A DNA stretch of 10,288 nt, taken from positions 1-10,288 of the forward strand of contig JABMMH010000050.1 of the NCBI GenBank assembly GCA_013205645.1, in the 5' to 3' direction. The notes under the pieces were generated by a model. The model searched no databases, was not told where the DNA came from, and saw only the letters and a program-made list of their open reading frames with translations. The stretch's first letter is position 1; each line of letters begins with the position of its first letter. Below, piece after piece: positions 1-6,257 of the stretch. Made by a program: the position numbers and the translations under genes. Source of the stretch: Polaromonas sp. Lineage in GTDB: Bacteria > Pseudomonadota > Gammaproteobacteria > Burkholderiales > Burkholderiaceae_C.

Positions 1-1
1 A

Positions 2-268
2 ATTGATGCACTGGTGGGTTCAGTGGTGGAGCTAGGACGCCTCACGCAAACACAAACACCGCACATCAACACGACCTCTGCCTTGGTCAAATTACTCGCC
101 CAGTCGATGAGAAGATGCGCAAAAAAGAAAACTCCTTTATTTTCTCAGCGATCGCTCAATGGCCGCGACAAAATCAGACTGAGTAATGATGCCAACCAAG
201 GCTTGATGGCTGTCGATCACCGGCAAGTGGTGGTGCCCTTGGCTGTGAAACACATCCACCAAATCTAG
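2..268 (+). CDS. 3' end of a 2-dehydropantoate 2-reductase-like (PanE/ApbA) gene, partial
   Basis: The gene enters from the left edge, so only its C-terminal end is visible. The first 36 or so residues, with IDALVGSVVELGRL followed by TPHI and ALVKLLAQ, have the pattern of the C-terminal helical domain of ketopantoate reductases, where the EIDALxGxVVxLGR helix lies near the substrate site. Family members reduce 2-oxo acids with NADPH, typically ketopantoate to pantoate for coenzyme A synthesis; a PanE paralogue in Methylobacterium instead reduces oxalyl-CoA. The family normally stops soon after the ALVKLL helix. Here the frame runs about 50 residues further, into basic, non-family sequence that is antisense to the end of the HPP-CBS gene (132 bases of convergent overlap). 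The tail therefore looks like stop-codon loss or a late frameshift. Family assignment is fairly secure; substrate cannot be decided from this fragment. Confidence 0.62.
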   Translation: MDALVGSVVELGRLTQTQTPHINTTSALVKLLAQSMRRCAKKKTPLFSQRSLNGRDKIRLSNDANQGLMAVDHRQVVVPLAVKHIHQI

Positions 269-1264
269 GACATTTCGGCTGTCGCTGATGACCCGAACTT
301 TCTTGCTCATGATTTGCCCAACGACATCGGGCTGAGTCGTCAACGTATTGCCAATGCCCTTGAGTCCGCTGCGAACAATGCCCTTCACCAGCTGCCCGAA
401 GTTCTTGTGAAAATCGATGCTTGCATGCTGTAAAAAATCTTCAAGCGTCACGATGCCGACAACCCGTCGGTTCCGATCAGTCACCGGCAAGGCTTTGATA
501 TGGTTGTCCCGCAATGTTTTCCAAGCCGCATTCAGCGGTGTGTTGACGTCCAAAAAACGAACATCAGTCGTCATGATCTGCGCGCACTTCATGTCTTTTA
601 ATTTGTACTCATACGCCCGCATTTCAACTTGACCAATCAGCCTGGCCAAGTCTGCTCGGTTGATGTCAATGACCTGGTTGTAGCGAGACAAAACAGCATC
701 AATTTCTTTTGAATGACTGGCGTCAATTTCGCCTGCTTTCGGCATCGTGCGCCAAAAATTAGGGTATGGCTTGCCCGTTAAGTTGTTGTAGACAACACCC
801 ACGACGACCAACAGCACGGCGTCTGTCATCACAGGGAAAAAGGCGAACGAAAAATCGCCGATCGAATTCAACGCGGTAATCATGGCAACGGCTGCGGCAG
901 GCGGATGCAAGCACCGCAACACAAACATGCACAAGATAGACAGCCCAACAGCCACGGGGGCCGTCACCACCGGGTAGTCAAATAAATTGACACATGCGAT
1001 GCCAATCAAGGCTGAAAGAAAATTGCCGCCGATGACGGCCCAGGGTTGCGCCATCGGACTTGAAGGCAACACAAAAACCAGCAAGGCACTGGCCCCTAAA
1101 GACGCCATCGCCCAATCACTCACACCGACCAAGCCCCCAATATATCGACCAGCCAACAGCGTGAAAAGCAGACCAATGAAAGCACCGGCGGCGGCACGGT
1201 AACGCTCCTGTTGGGATACGTTGGTCTGGTCCTGACCGAAATACGGGAAGAGTTTTTTCTTCAT
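137..1264 (-). CDS. HPP-family membrane protein with two C-terminal CBS domains
   Basis: This 375-residue protein has two parts. Residues about 24-165 form a hydrophobic block of four to five membrane helices carrying the family motif LHPPAAAVA (HPP at residues 120-122). After a polar linker (about 170-225) come two CBS modules, at about 225-285 (start MTTDV, then ALPVTD and VVGIVTLEDFLQH) and 314-372 (start IMSKKV, then HHLPVID and LVGIITQSDFVAAI). HPP proteins of plastids and cyanobacteria are implicated in nitrite transport; the substrate in proteobacteria is generally unknown. CBS pairs usually bind adenine nucleotides and gate or regulate the attached domain, so a nucleotide-regulated inner-membrane transporter is the likely role. 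The ATG lacks a clear Shine-Dalgarno sequence but gives the expected MKKK..FPYFG beginning. The gene is divergent from the first TTT operon and convergent with the PanE-like gene. Nothing seen ties it functionally to oxalate. Confidence 0.88.
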   Translation of the reverse strand: MKKKLFPYFGQDQTNVSQQERYRAAAGAFIGLLFTLLAGRYIGGLVGVSDWAMASLGASALLVFVLPSSPMAQPWAVIGGNFLSALIGIACVNLFDYPVVTAPVAVGLSILCMFVLRCLHPPAAAVAMITALNSIGDFSFAFFPVMTDAVLLVVVGVVYNNLTGKPYPNFWRTMPKAGEIDASHSKEIDAVLSRYNQVIDINRADLARLIGQVEMRAYEYKLKDMKCAQIMTTDVRFLDVNTPLNAAWKTLRDNHIKALPVTDRNRRVVGIVTLEDFLQHASIDFHKNFGQLVKGIVRSGLKGIGNTLTTQPDVVGQIMSKKVRVISDSRNVLDLVDVFHSQGHHHLPVIDSHQALVGIITQSDFVAAIERSLRK

Positions 1265-1426
1265 AGCGGTGAATGGTAGAGCATGCGTTAGCGCATGAAA
1301 AAATCACCGAAATAATCCTGACCCGTACGCAGTGAGGCTAGTACACACACACGTCAGCCAAGCTATGGAAAGCCCGTAGAAGACGACTCAGGAGAAACCC
1401 TAGTTCAATGTAAAAAATCACCAAAC
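1265..1426. other. divergent intergenic region between the HPP-CBS gene and TTT operon 1
   Basis: There is no coding potential here. Small structures visible are an inverted repeat, CATGCG-TTAG-CGCATG (1282-1297), just upstream of the HPP-CBS start, which would form a hairpin in that gene's leader, and an 11-base direct repeat AAAAAATCACC at 1298-1308 and 1412-1422. The second copy ends four bases before the FNR-type palindrome. No convincing -35/-10 pair was found for the minus-strand gene. Confidence 0.5.
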
Positions 1427-1440
1427 TTGACCCCTGTCAA
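1427..1440. promoter_or_regulatory. FNR/Crp-type operator 1, upstream of TTT operon 1
   Basis: The sequence TTGAC-CCCT-GTCAA is a perfect palindrome, extended to six bases per arm by the flanking C and G (CTTGAC/GTCAAG, 1426-1441). It fits the FNR-family pattern TTGAT-N4-ATCAA apart from the last base of each half-site. Sites of the same form lie at 4970-4983 and 9365-9378. Context is shared with the second site: both read AAACTTGAC, then a five-base variable core, then TCAAGAGC. It lies 109 bases before the GTG of tctC1. A class II start would put a -10 box at 1463-1468, where only a weak match (GAGGAT) is seen. Confidence 0.65.
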
Positions 1441-1536
1441 GAGCATTTCGCCCACTTGAGATGAGGATCGCGATCAGCTACTTTAGTGGCCTATGAACCA
1501 TTCAAGAGTTCTAAGCGCAAAAAGATCATCAACAAC

Positions 1537-1542
1537 AGGAGA
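1537..1542 (+). promoter_or_regulatory. Shine-Dalgarno sequence fixing the tctC1 start at GTG 1549
   Basis: AGGAGA sits six bases upstream of GTG 1549. It selects this start over the in-frame GTG at 1486, which has no ribosome-binding site and would add 21 residues rich in Lys, Arg and Asn ahead of the signal peptide. The chosen start also gives a length (341 residues) nearly equal to the paralogue TctC2 (340). Confidence 0.85.
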
Positions 1543-1548
1543 CAACAA

Positions 1549-2574
1549 GTGAAAACGAAATTTTCAAAGCTCAAAAATAAGTTGGCAACAGGGGTGGCTA
1601 TCGCCATCGCATCGATGGGGCTGCTGTCTGCGTCGGCGCATGCGGCTTGGGAGCCGAGCAAACCGGTTGAGTTCGTTGTGCCCGCAGGCACGGGCGGCGG
1701 GGCTGACCAGATGGCTCGCCTGATTCAGGGGATTGTCATCAAGAACAACCTCATGAAGCAGCCGCTGATCGTTGTCAATAAATCAGGCGGCGCGGGTGCC
1801 GAAGGCTTTTTGGCGATCAAGGGCGCAAAGGGTGATCCCCACAAAATCGTGATCACCTTGTCCAACCTGTACACAACGCCAATGGCCACTGGTGTGCCGT
1901 TTAACTGGAAAGACTTGACGCCCGTCGCCATGATGGCACTGGATCAATTTGTCCTCTGGGTCAACGCTGAGACACCTTACAAAACTGCCGGCGAGTATGC
2001 AGCGGCCGTCAAAGCGGCTGGCCCGCTGAAGATGAAAATGGGCGGCACCGGCTCCAAGCAAGAAGATCAAATCATCACGGTCGCTTTTGAAAAATCCACC
2101 GGCACCAAATTCATTTACATCCCTTTCAAAGGCGGTGGTGAAGTGGCGGTCCAGCTGGTTGGCAAGCACATCGACTCGAGCGTGAACAACCCAGTCGAAG
2201 CTGTTGCGCAGTGGCGTGCAGGCAAGTTGCGTGCACTGTGTGTGTTTGACGACAAGCGCATGACCTACAAAACCAAAATCACAGACACCCAAGCTTGGAG
2301 CGACATTCCAACTTGCAAAGAATCTGGCATCCCTATGGATTACCAGATGTTGCGCGGCATCTTCATGCCGGCGGGTGTCACTGCTGACCAAAAAGCTTTT
2401 TATGTCGATCTGATTCAGAGAATTCGGGCAACGCCTGAATGGCTTGACTTCATGGAAAAAGGTGCTTTCAACCAGACCTCCATGGCAGGTGCTGAATTTG
2501 AAAAATGGCTCACTTCTGCTGAAGTCCTTCATCAGAGCCTGATGCAAGAAGCTGGCTTCATGGCTAAGAAATAA
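1549..2574 (+). CDS. tctC: TTT system periplasmic solute-binding receptor 1 (TctC/Bug family)
   Basis: This is a 341-residue extracytoplasmic receptor that captures a carboxylate in the periplasm and delivers it to TctA/TctB. Residues 1-33 are a Sec signal peptide: basic start, hydrophobic stretch from about 13 to 28, and cleavage near SAHA|AWEP. The mature part begins with the family signature KPVEFVVPAGTGGGADQMAR, followed by NKSGGAGAEGF, then PFNWKDLTPVAM, GGTGSKQEDQI and KGGGEVAVQLVGKHID; these glycine-rich loops line the ligand cleft in Bug proteins. The start is GTG, with AGGAGA six bases upstream. Two cysteines (in RALCVF and PTCKES) are shared with TctC2 at positions where many family members have other residues, so a disulfide is possible. 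It is the first gene of operon 1, behind an FNR-type operator, and is followed by an intrinsic terminator. Family is secure; ligand is unknown, with oxalate or a related acid inferred from the neighbouring oxc. Confidence 0.93.
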   Translation: MKTKFSKLKNKLATGVAIAIASMGLLSASAHAAWEPSKPVEFVVPAGTGGGADQMARLIQGIVIKNNLMKQPLIVVNKSGGAGAEGFLAIKGAKGDPHKIVITLSNLYTTPMATGVPFNWKDLTPVAMMALDQFVLWVNAETPYKTAGEYAAAVKAAGPLKMKMGGTGSKQEDQIITVAFEKSTGTKFIYIPFKGGGEVAVQLVGKHIDSSVNNPVEAVAQWRAGKLRALCVFDDKRMTYKTKITDTQAWSDIPTCKESGIPMDYQMLRGIFMPAGVTADQKAFYVDLIQRIRATPEWLDFMEKGAFNQTSMAGAEFEKWLTSAEVLHQSLMQEAGFMAKK

Positions 2575-2606
2575 AAAATTCTCCGCCAACGAAAACAGAA
2601 AAAAAA

Positions 2607-2639
2607 GTGATGTCCGGTTCGCCTGGCATCACTTTTTTT
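2607..2639 (+). terminator. intrinsic terminator between tctC1 and tctB1
   Basis: The stem is GTGATG-TCCGG, TTCG tetraloop, CCTGG-CATCAC, with one internal mismatch and one G-U pair, followed by seven T. Six or more A on the 5' side allow the stem to extend and make it partly bidirectional. Because tctB1 and tctA1 lie downstream with no clear promoter of their own, it probably lets only part of the transcripts through and so keeps receptor mRNA in excess of the membrane subunits. Confidence 0.85.
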
Positions 2640-2693
2640 CGGCTAAGAATCGAGCAAAGTCAGTCAAAACAATAATTTAAAGGAGTATTCCTA

Positions 2694-3215
2694 ATGTCGT
2701 TAAGTGAAACAAAAGCCCCCGAAGTAAAAGGCCCCGCCACCTACATGGTGGAAGCTGCGGTGGCCATCTGCGTGATTATTTTAGGGTGCGTTGTGATTTA
2801 CGGCAGTCGTGAATTGGGTGCCGGCTGGACCAGCGAAGGCCCAGGCTCAGGCTACTTTCCTTTTTACATCGGCCTGATCATGGCCATTTCTGGCGCGGGT
2901 ATTTTGTTCCAGGCCCTCTTCAGCAACAAGGGCAAAAACACCGATGTTTTTGTCGATGGCGAGCAAATCAAACGGGTGCTCTCCGTGCTTATTCCAGCCG
3001 GCATTTATGTCTTCGCTGTTGAATTTATCGGCCTTTACATTGCCTCCTTTGTGTACATCATCTTGTTCATGGTGATCCTCGGGAAGTTCTCTTGGCTCAA
3101 AAGTGTCATTGTTGCTTTTTGCGTCAATGCGCTGTTTTTCATGATGTTTGAGGTTTGGTTCAAAGTGCCCCTATACAAAGGCCAATTCGACTTGCTGAGT
3201 TTCCTCGGCTACTAA
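2694..3215 (+). CDS. tctB: TTT system small membrane subunit 1 (TctB family)
   Basis: This 173-residue inner-membrane protein is the small subunit that pairs with TctA in the secondary, ion-driven TTT transporter. Hydrophobic helices lie at about 18-36, 54-74, 96-130 (probably a split pair) and 136-155. The stretch SEGPGSGYFPFYIGLIM (about residues 47-63) matches the TctB pattern GPxxFPFxxG, and the end FEVWFKVPLYKG is the usual TctB closing motif. The start has a strong ribosome-binding site, AAAGGAG, eight bases before the ATG. The gene lies 119 bases after tctC1, across an intrinsic terminator, and 29 bases before tctA1. The sequence is far more diverged from TctB2 than the TctA and TctC pairs are from each other, as is usual for this subunit. 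The subunit's precise role in TTT transport is not well understood. Confidence 0.88.
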   Translation: MSLSETKAPEVKGPATYMVEAAVAICVIILGCVVIYGSRELGAGWTSEGPGSGYFPFYIGLIMAISGAGILFQALFSNKGKNTDVFVDGEQIKRVLSVLIPAGIYVFAVEFIGLYIASFVYIILFMVILGKFSWLKSVIVAFCVNALFFMMFEVWFKVPLYKGQFDLLSFLGY

Positions 3216-3244
3216 ATTTATCTGACCTCTCGGAGTTTTTGAAA

Positions 3245-4774
3245 ATGGATGAACTTAACTCGCTGTTCCAAGGGTTCGCGGTCGTATTGACCCCGATGAA
3301 CTTACTCTTGATGGTTGTCGGCATTGTCTTGGGCGTGCTGATTGGCGTGCTACCCGGACTTGGGGGCGCCAATGGCGTCGCCATTTTGCTGCCGCTGACT
3401 TTTACGATGACGCCGACTTCGGCCATCATCATGCTGTCTTGCATTTACTGGGGCGCCTTGTTTGGCGGCGCCATCACATCCATCTTGTTCAACATACCGG
3501 GCGAGCCCTGGTCTGTGGCAACCACCTTCGACGGTTACCCGATGGCGCAGCAGGGACGAGCCGGAGAAGCGTTGACGGCGGCCTTCACCTCCTCCTTCAT
3601 CGGTGCCTTTGTGGCGGTGGTGATGATCACCTTCATGGCCCCGTTGGTCGCTAAATTTGCGCTGCAGTTCGGGCCGCCAGAATTCTTCGCCGTCTACCTG
3701 CTGACCTTTTGCAGTTTTGTCGGTATGGGCAAGGGCTCGCCTTTCAAAATCTTGGCGTCAATGACGATTGGTTTCGCGCTAGCGTCGGTCGGCATGGACA
3801 CAGTTACCGGCCAGCTGCGCCTGACCTTTGGCTGGCTGGAGCTGATGCGCGGCTTTGACTTCCTGATCGCCGTGATTGGCTTGTTCGGTATTGGCGAGAT
3901 TTTGTTGTCTATGGAAGAAGGCCTGGCCTTCTCCGGCAAACACGCCAAGATCGACTCCAAGATCGTGTTGGCCACCTGGAAGAAGTTGCCTAAATACTGG
4001 ATGACGTCGATCCGCAGTTCACTGGTTGGCATCTGGATGGGCATCACCCCTGGCGGCGCCACACCCGCCTCTTTCATGAGCTACGGCCTGGCCAAGAAAA
4101 TGTCCAAGACCGGCAACAAATTCGGCACCGGTGAAATCGAAGGTGTGATTGCCCCGGAAACTGCAGCACACGCCGCAGGCACCAGCGCCTTGCTGCCGAT
4201 GCTAGCCCTTGGCATCCCAGGCTCGCCAACCGCCGCGGTGCTGTTGGGTGGCTTGTTGATCTGGGGTCTACAACCAGGTCCACTGCTGTTTACCGAACAG
4301 AAAGACTTTGTCTGGGGCTTGATCGCCAGCATGTACTTGGGCAACTTGGTTGGCTTGGTCGTGGTGCTGACCACGGTGCCGCTGTTCGCCTCGATTCTGC
4401 GTATTCCGTTTTCGATCATCGCGCCCGTCATCATCGTGATTTGTGCCATCGGCGCCTACACCGTGCACAACGCGATGCTCGACATCTGGTTCATGCTGCT
4501 GTTCGGTGTGGTCGGCTACTTGTTCAAGAAGCTTGACTACCCGATTGCACCGCTGGTGCTGGCCTTGGTGCTGGGCGACAAAGCCGAAGACGCTTTTCGC
4601 CAGTCGATGTTGATTTCGCAAGGTGAAGTCAGCGTGATGTTCTCCAACTACTTGGTCGGCGGCATCACAACGCTGGCCTTGGTCCTGCTGTTCTGGCCGC
4701 TGATCTCCAAAGTTTTGGACAAGATTCGGCCACCGAAGAAAGACGAGTTCGAAGCGGATCGTCCGGTCGATTGA
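3245..4774 (+). CDS. tctA: TTT system large membrane subunit 1 (TctA family)
   Basis: This 509-residue inner-membrane permease forms the translocation path of the TTT system. It has about ten to twelve hydrophobic segments. Family signatures are GVLPGLGGANG (residues 34-44), GGAITSILFNIPGEPWS (74-90) running into VATTFDGYPM, the conserved cytoplasmic-side GRAGEAL, and LGIPGSPTAAVLLGGLLIWG (322-341), then LQPGPLLF. The two repeated glycine/proline motifs are thought to form the substrate and ion sites. The ATG at 3245 has GGAG nine bases upstream and aligns exactly with the TctA2 start; an upstream in-frame start at 3155 would overlap tctB1 by 61 bases and is rejected. Compared with TctA2, it has Glu87-Pro88 where the paralogue has Cys-Ser, and Ala308-His309 in place of Asn-Asn. 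The C-terminal tail is short and charged. It is the last gene of operon 1, before a strong terminator. Confidence 0.95.
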   Translation: MDELNSLFQGFAVVLTPMNLLLMVVGIVLGVLIGVLPGLGGANGVAILLPLTFTMTPTSAIIMLSCIYWGALFGGAITSILFNIPGEPWSVATTFDGYPMAQQGRAGEALTAAFTSSFIGAFVAVVMITFMAPLVAKFALQFGPPEFFAVYLLTFCSFVGMGKGSPFKILASMTIGFALASVGMDTVTGQLRLTFGWLELMRGFDFLIAVIGLFGIGEILLSMEEGLAFSGKHAKIDSKIVLATWKKLPKYWMTSIRSSLVGIWMGITPGGATPASFMSYGLAKKMSKTGNKFGTGEIEGVIAPETAAHAAGTSALLPMLALGIPGSPTAAVLLGGLLIWGLQPGPLLFTEQKDFVWGLIASMYLGNLVGLVVVLTTVPLFASILRIPFSIIAPVIIVICAIGAYTVHNAMLDIWFMLLFGVVGYLFKKLDYPIAPLVLALVLGDKAEDAFRQSMLISQGEVSVMFSNYLVGGITTLALVLLFWPLISKVLDKIRPPKKDEFEADRPVD

Positions 4775-4787
4775 TGACATAAAAAAA

Positions 4788-4841
4788 CCCATCGACAATG
4801 GGACACAAGCCACCTCGGCAAAAGCGAGGTGGCTTTTTTTT
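4788..4841 (+). terminator. strong intrinsic terminator of TTT operon 1, with a small reverse-facing hairpin
   Basis: The main stem is a perfect 11-base pairing, AAGCCACCTCG (4807-4817) with CGAGGTGGCTT (4825-4835), around loop GCAAAAG, followed by a run of eight T (4834-4841). Just upstream, CCCAT (4788-4792) pairs with ATGGG (4798-4802). That small hairpin is preceded by seven A, so on the minus strand it reads as a short stem followed by T7 and may block antisense transcription. It lies directly after the tctA1 stop and separates the two TTT cassettes. Confidence 0.92.
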
Positions 4842-4877
4842 GTCCACCACGTCCGTCTTTTTACCGTTATCTTGACG

Positions 4878-4968
4878 CAAAATATAAATTATAAAAAACT
4901 ATTTTTAATGCTTTAAATTATTTAAAATAGCAACTAAGTTTTCATTGTTACATTCTTAATCTTAAAAA
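4878..4968. promoter_or_regulatory. AT-rich block upstream of operator 2
   Basis: Ninety-one bases contain only 13 G or C by direct count (about 14 percent), against the far higher G+C of all flanking genes. The block ends right at operator 2. It holds repeated TTTAAA and TATAAA-like steps but no convincing -35/-10 pair. It could act as an UP element or as a site for a bent-DNA protein such as IHF or H-NS/MvaT. No open reading frame is present. The remaining gap to tctC2 (4984-5071) shows nothing further recognisable. Confidence 0.45.
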
Positions 4969-4969
4969 C

Positions 4970-4983
4970 TTGACTAGCATCAA
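4970..4983. promoter_or_regulatory. FNR/Crp-type operator 2, upstream of TTT operon 2
   Basis: The sequence TTGAC-TAGC-ATCAA has one arm identical to the FNR-type half-site ATCAA and the other TTGAC. Flanking C and G extend the arms as at operator 1, and the shared outer context is AAACTTGAC and TCAAGAGC. It lies 102 bases before the tctC2 ATG. Class II spacing would put a -10 box near 5006-5012, where only weak matches are seen (for example GACTAT). Confidence 0.62.
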
Positions 4984-5085
4984 GAGCGCTCGAGGGCGAT
5001 TGGTAAGACTATTCAACTTCCAATCAAGGGTCGGCAAAAACGATACCAAGCCGACCACCGAGTTAGCAAAAAAGGAGACAAACCA

Positions 5086-6108
5086 ATGAAAATCAGCTTT
5101 ACAAGAGTCAAAAAAAGCGTGGCCGTGAGGGCTGTAGGTGCCATGGCTGCCGCCATGCTCACGCTAGCGGCACCAGCCGCCGCGTGGGAGCCAACCAAGC
5201 CGGTCGAGTTCGTGATCCCCGCCGGCACTGGCGGTGGCGCAGACCAGATGGCTCGTTTTATTCAGGGCGTGGTCGTCAAACACAAGCTCATGAAACAGCC
5301 GATGATCATCATCAACAAGTCAGGCGGCGCAGGCGCTGAGGGCTTTTTGTACGCTAAGGGTGCCAAGGGCGATGCCCACAAAATCATCATCACGCTGTCA
5401 AACACTTTCACCACACCTTTGGCCACCGGCATCCCGTTCAATTGGAAAGACCTGACGCCGGTCTCCATGCTCGCACTCGACCAATTTGCCCTGTGGGTCA
5501 ACTCAGAAACACCTTACAAGACAGCCAAGGAATACACCGACGCTGTGAAGGCAGCGGGCCCCGGAAAAATGCGCATGGGTGGCACCGGCTCAAGGCAAGA
5601 AGACCAGATCATCACTGCAGCGATCGAAAAAGCAGCCGGTGCCAAATGGAGTTACATCCCCTACAAGGGTGGCGGTGAGGTGGCTGTGCAACTGGTCGGT
5701 AAACACATCGACTCGACCGTTAACAACCCCATCGAGGCCGTTTCTCAATGGCGCGCAGGTACCTTGCGCCCCTTGTGCATGTTCGACAGCAAACGCAGCA
5801 CTTACACCAAAAAAGTAACCACCACCATGGCTTGGTCTGACATTCCGACCTGCAAGGAAAGTGGCTTGGATGTTGAATACCAGATGCTGCGCGGGATCTT
5901 CGCGCCACCCGGCGTCGATGCCAAAGCGGTTGCGTACTACAACGACCTGTTCGCCAAAATTCGCGCGACGCCTGACTGGCAGGCCTTCGTCGAAACAGGT
6001 GCCTTCAACAACACCCACATGGCCGGCGCGGAATACGTCACGTGGCTGGAAGCCGCAGACAAGCAGCACCGAGCGCTCATGACCGAAGCTGGCTTCCTGG
6101 CGAAGTAA
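5086..6108 (+). CDS. tctC: TTT system periplasmic solute-binding receptor 2 (TctC/Bug family)
   Basis: This is a 340-residue receptor, paralogous to the first. The signal peptide occupies about residues 1-33, with basic MKISFTRVKK, an alanine-rich hydrophobic core, and cleavage near APAAA|WEP. The mature part keeps the same order of signatures: KPVEFVIPAGTGGGADQMAR, NKSGGAGAEGF, PFNWKDLTPVSM, GGTGSRQEDQI, GGGEVAVQLVGKHID and IPTCKESG. By eye the two receptors agree at about 95 of the first 120 mature positions, without gaps. Differences such as FIYIPF/WSYIPY just before the KGGGEVAV motif might tune specificity. The ATG has AAGGAG eight bases upstream. It is the first gene of operon 2, behind an AT-rich block and an FNR-type operator, and a stem-loop separates it from tctB2. 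Family is secure; ligand is inferred only from context. Confidence 0.94.
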   Translation: MKISFTRVKKSVAVRAVGAMAAAMLTLAAPAAAWEPTKPVEFVIPAGTGGGADQMARFIQGVVVKHKLMKQPMIIINKSGGAGAEGFLYAKGAKGDAHKIIITLSNTFTTPLATGIPFNWKDLTPVSMLALDQFALWVNSETPYKTAKEYTDAVKAAGPGKMRMGGTGSRQEDQIITAAIEKAAGAKWSYIPYKGGGEVAVQLVGKHIDSTVNNPIEAVSQWRAGTLRPLCMFDSKRSTYTKKVTTTMAWSDIPTCKESGLDVEYQMLRGIFAPPGVDAKAVAYYNDLFAKIRATPDWQAFVETGAFNNTHMAGAEYVTWLEAADKQHRALMTEAGFLAK

Positions 6109-6123
6109 CAAGCTTTCTCTGCC

Positions 6124-6156
6124 ACCACCGGCCAGTACCCGACAAGAGCCGGTGGT
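6124..6156 (+). terminator. stem-loop between tctC2 and tctB2, attenuator-like
   Basis: ACCACCGGC (6124-6132) and GCCGGTGGT (6148-6156) pair perfectly over nine bases around a 15-base loop. Only four T follow, ten bases after the stem, so this is a weak terminator at best. It could instead protect the 3' end of a receptor-only transcript. It occupies the same gap as the much stronger terminator in operon 1. Confidence 0.55.
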
Positions 6157-6257
6157 TAGCCGCACTTTTAAAACACATTTCGCACTGGACGTGACCAAGG
6201 CTTTGCCATTGGCACGTCTGAGTTCCTGCAAGCAACCATACCAACAAGGTCATGCAC

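Noticed and set aside
1466..1475. Perfect ten-base palindrome GATCGCGATC upstream of tctC1
   Set aside because: It is short, not repeated at the other two promoters, and of a composition common in such genomes. It is not enough to call a site.
1486..1548. N-terminal extension of TctC1 from an in-frame GTG at 1486
   Set aside because: No ribosome-binding site, and it would put 21 charged residues before the signal peptide. GTG 1549 has AGGAGA six bases upstream and gives the same length as TctC2.
1783..2589. Long minus-strand open frame (268 codons) antisense to tctC1, with a similar one (213 codons, 5590-6231) antisense to tctC2
   Set aside because: Both are mirror frames of conserved receptor genes and result from their codon bias. 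The products show no domain, and no start signals are seen.
3155..3244. Upstream in-frame start for TctA1 overlapping tctB1
   Set aside because: The ATG at 3245 has GGAG at good spacing and aligns with the TctA2 start; the extra 30 residues are tctB1 read in another frame and resemble no TctA.
4872..4877. TTGACG as a -35 box or as a fourth FNR-type half-site
   Set aside because: No -10 box stands 15-19 bases downstream, and the matching inverted half-site is absent (TTGACGCAAAATAT).
6252..6257. Alternative tctB2 start two codons upstream
   Set aside because: Its distance of two bases from AAGG is too short; ATG 6258 has normal spacing. The difference is only Met-His, so it does not affect the call.
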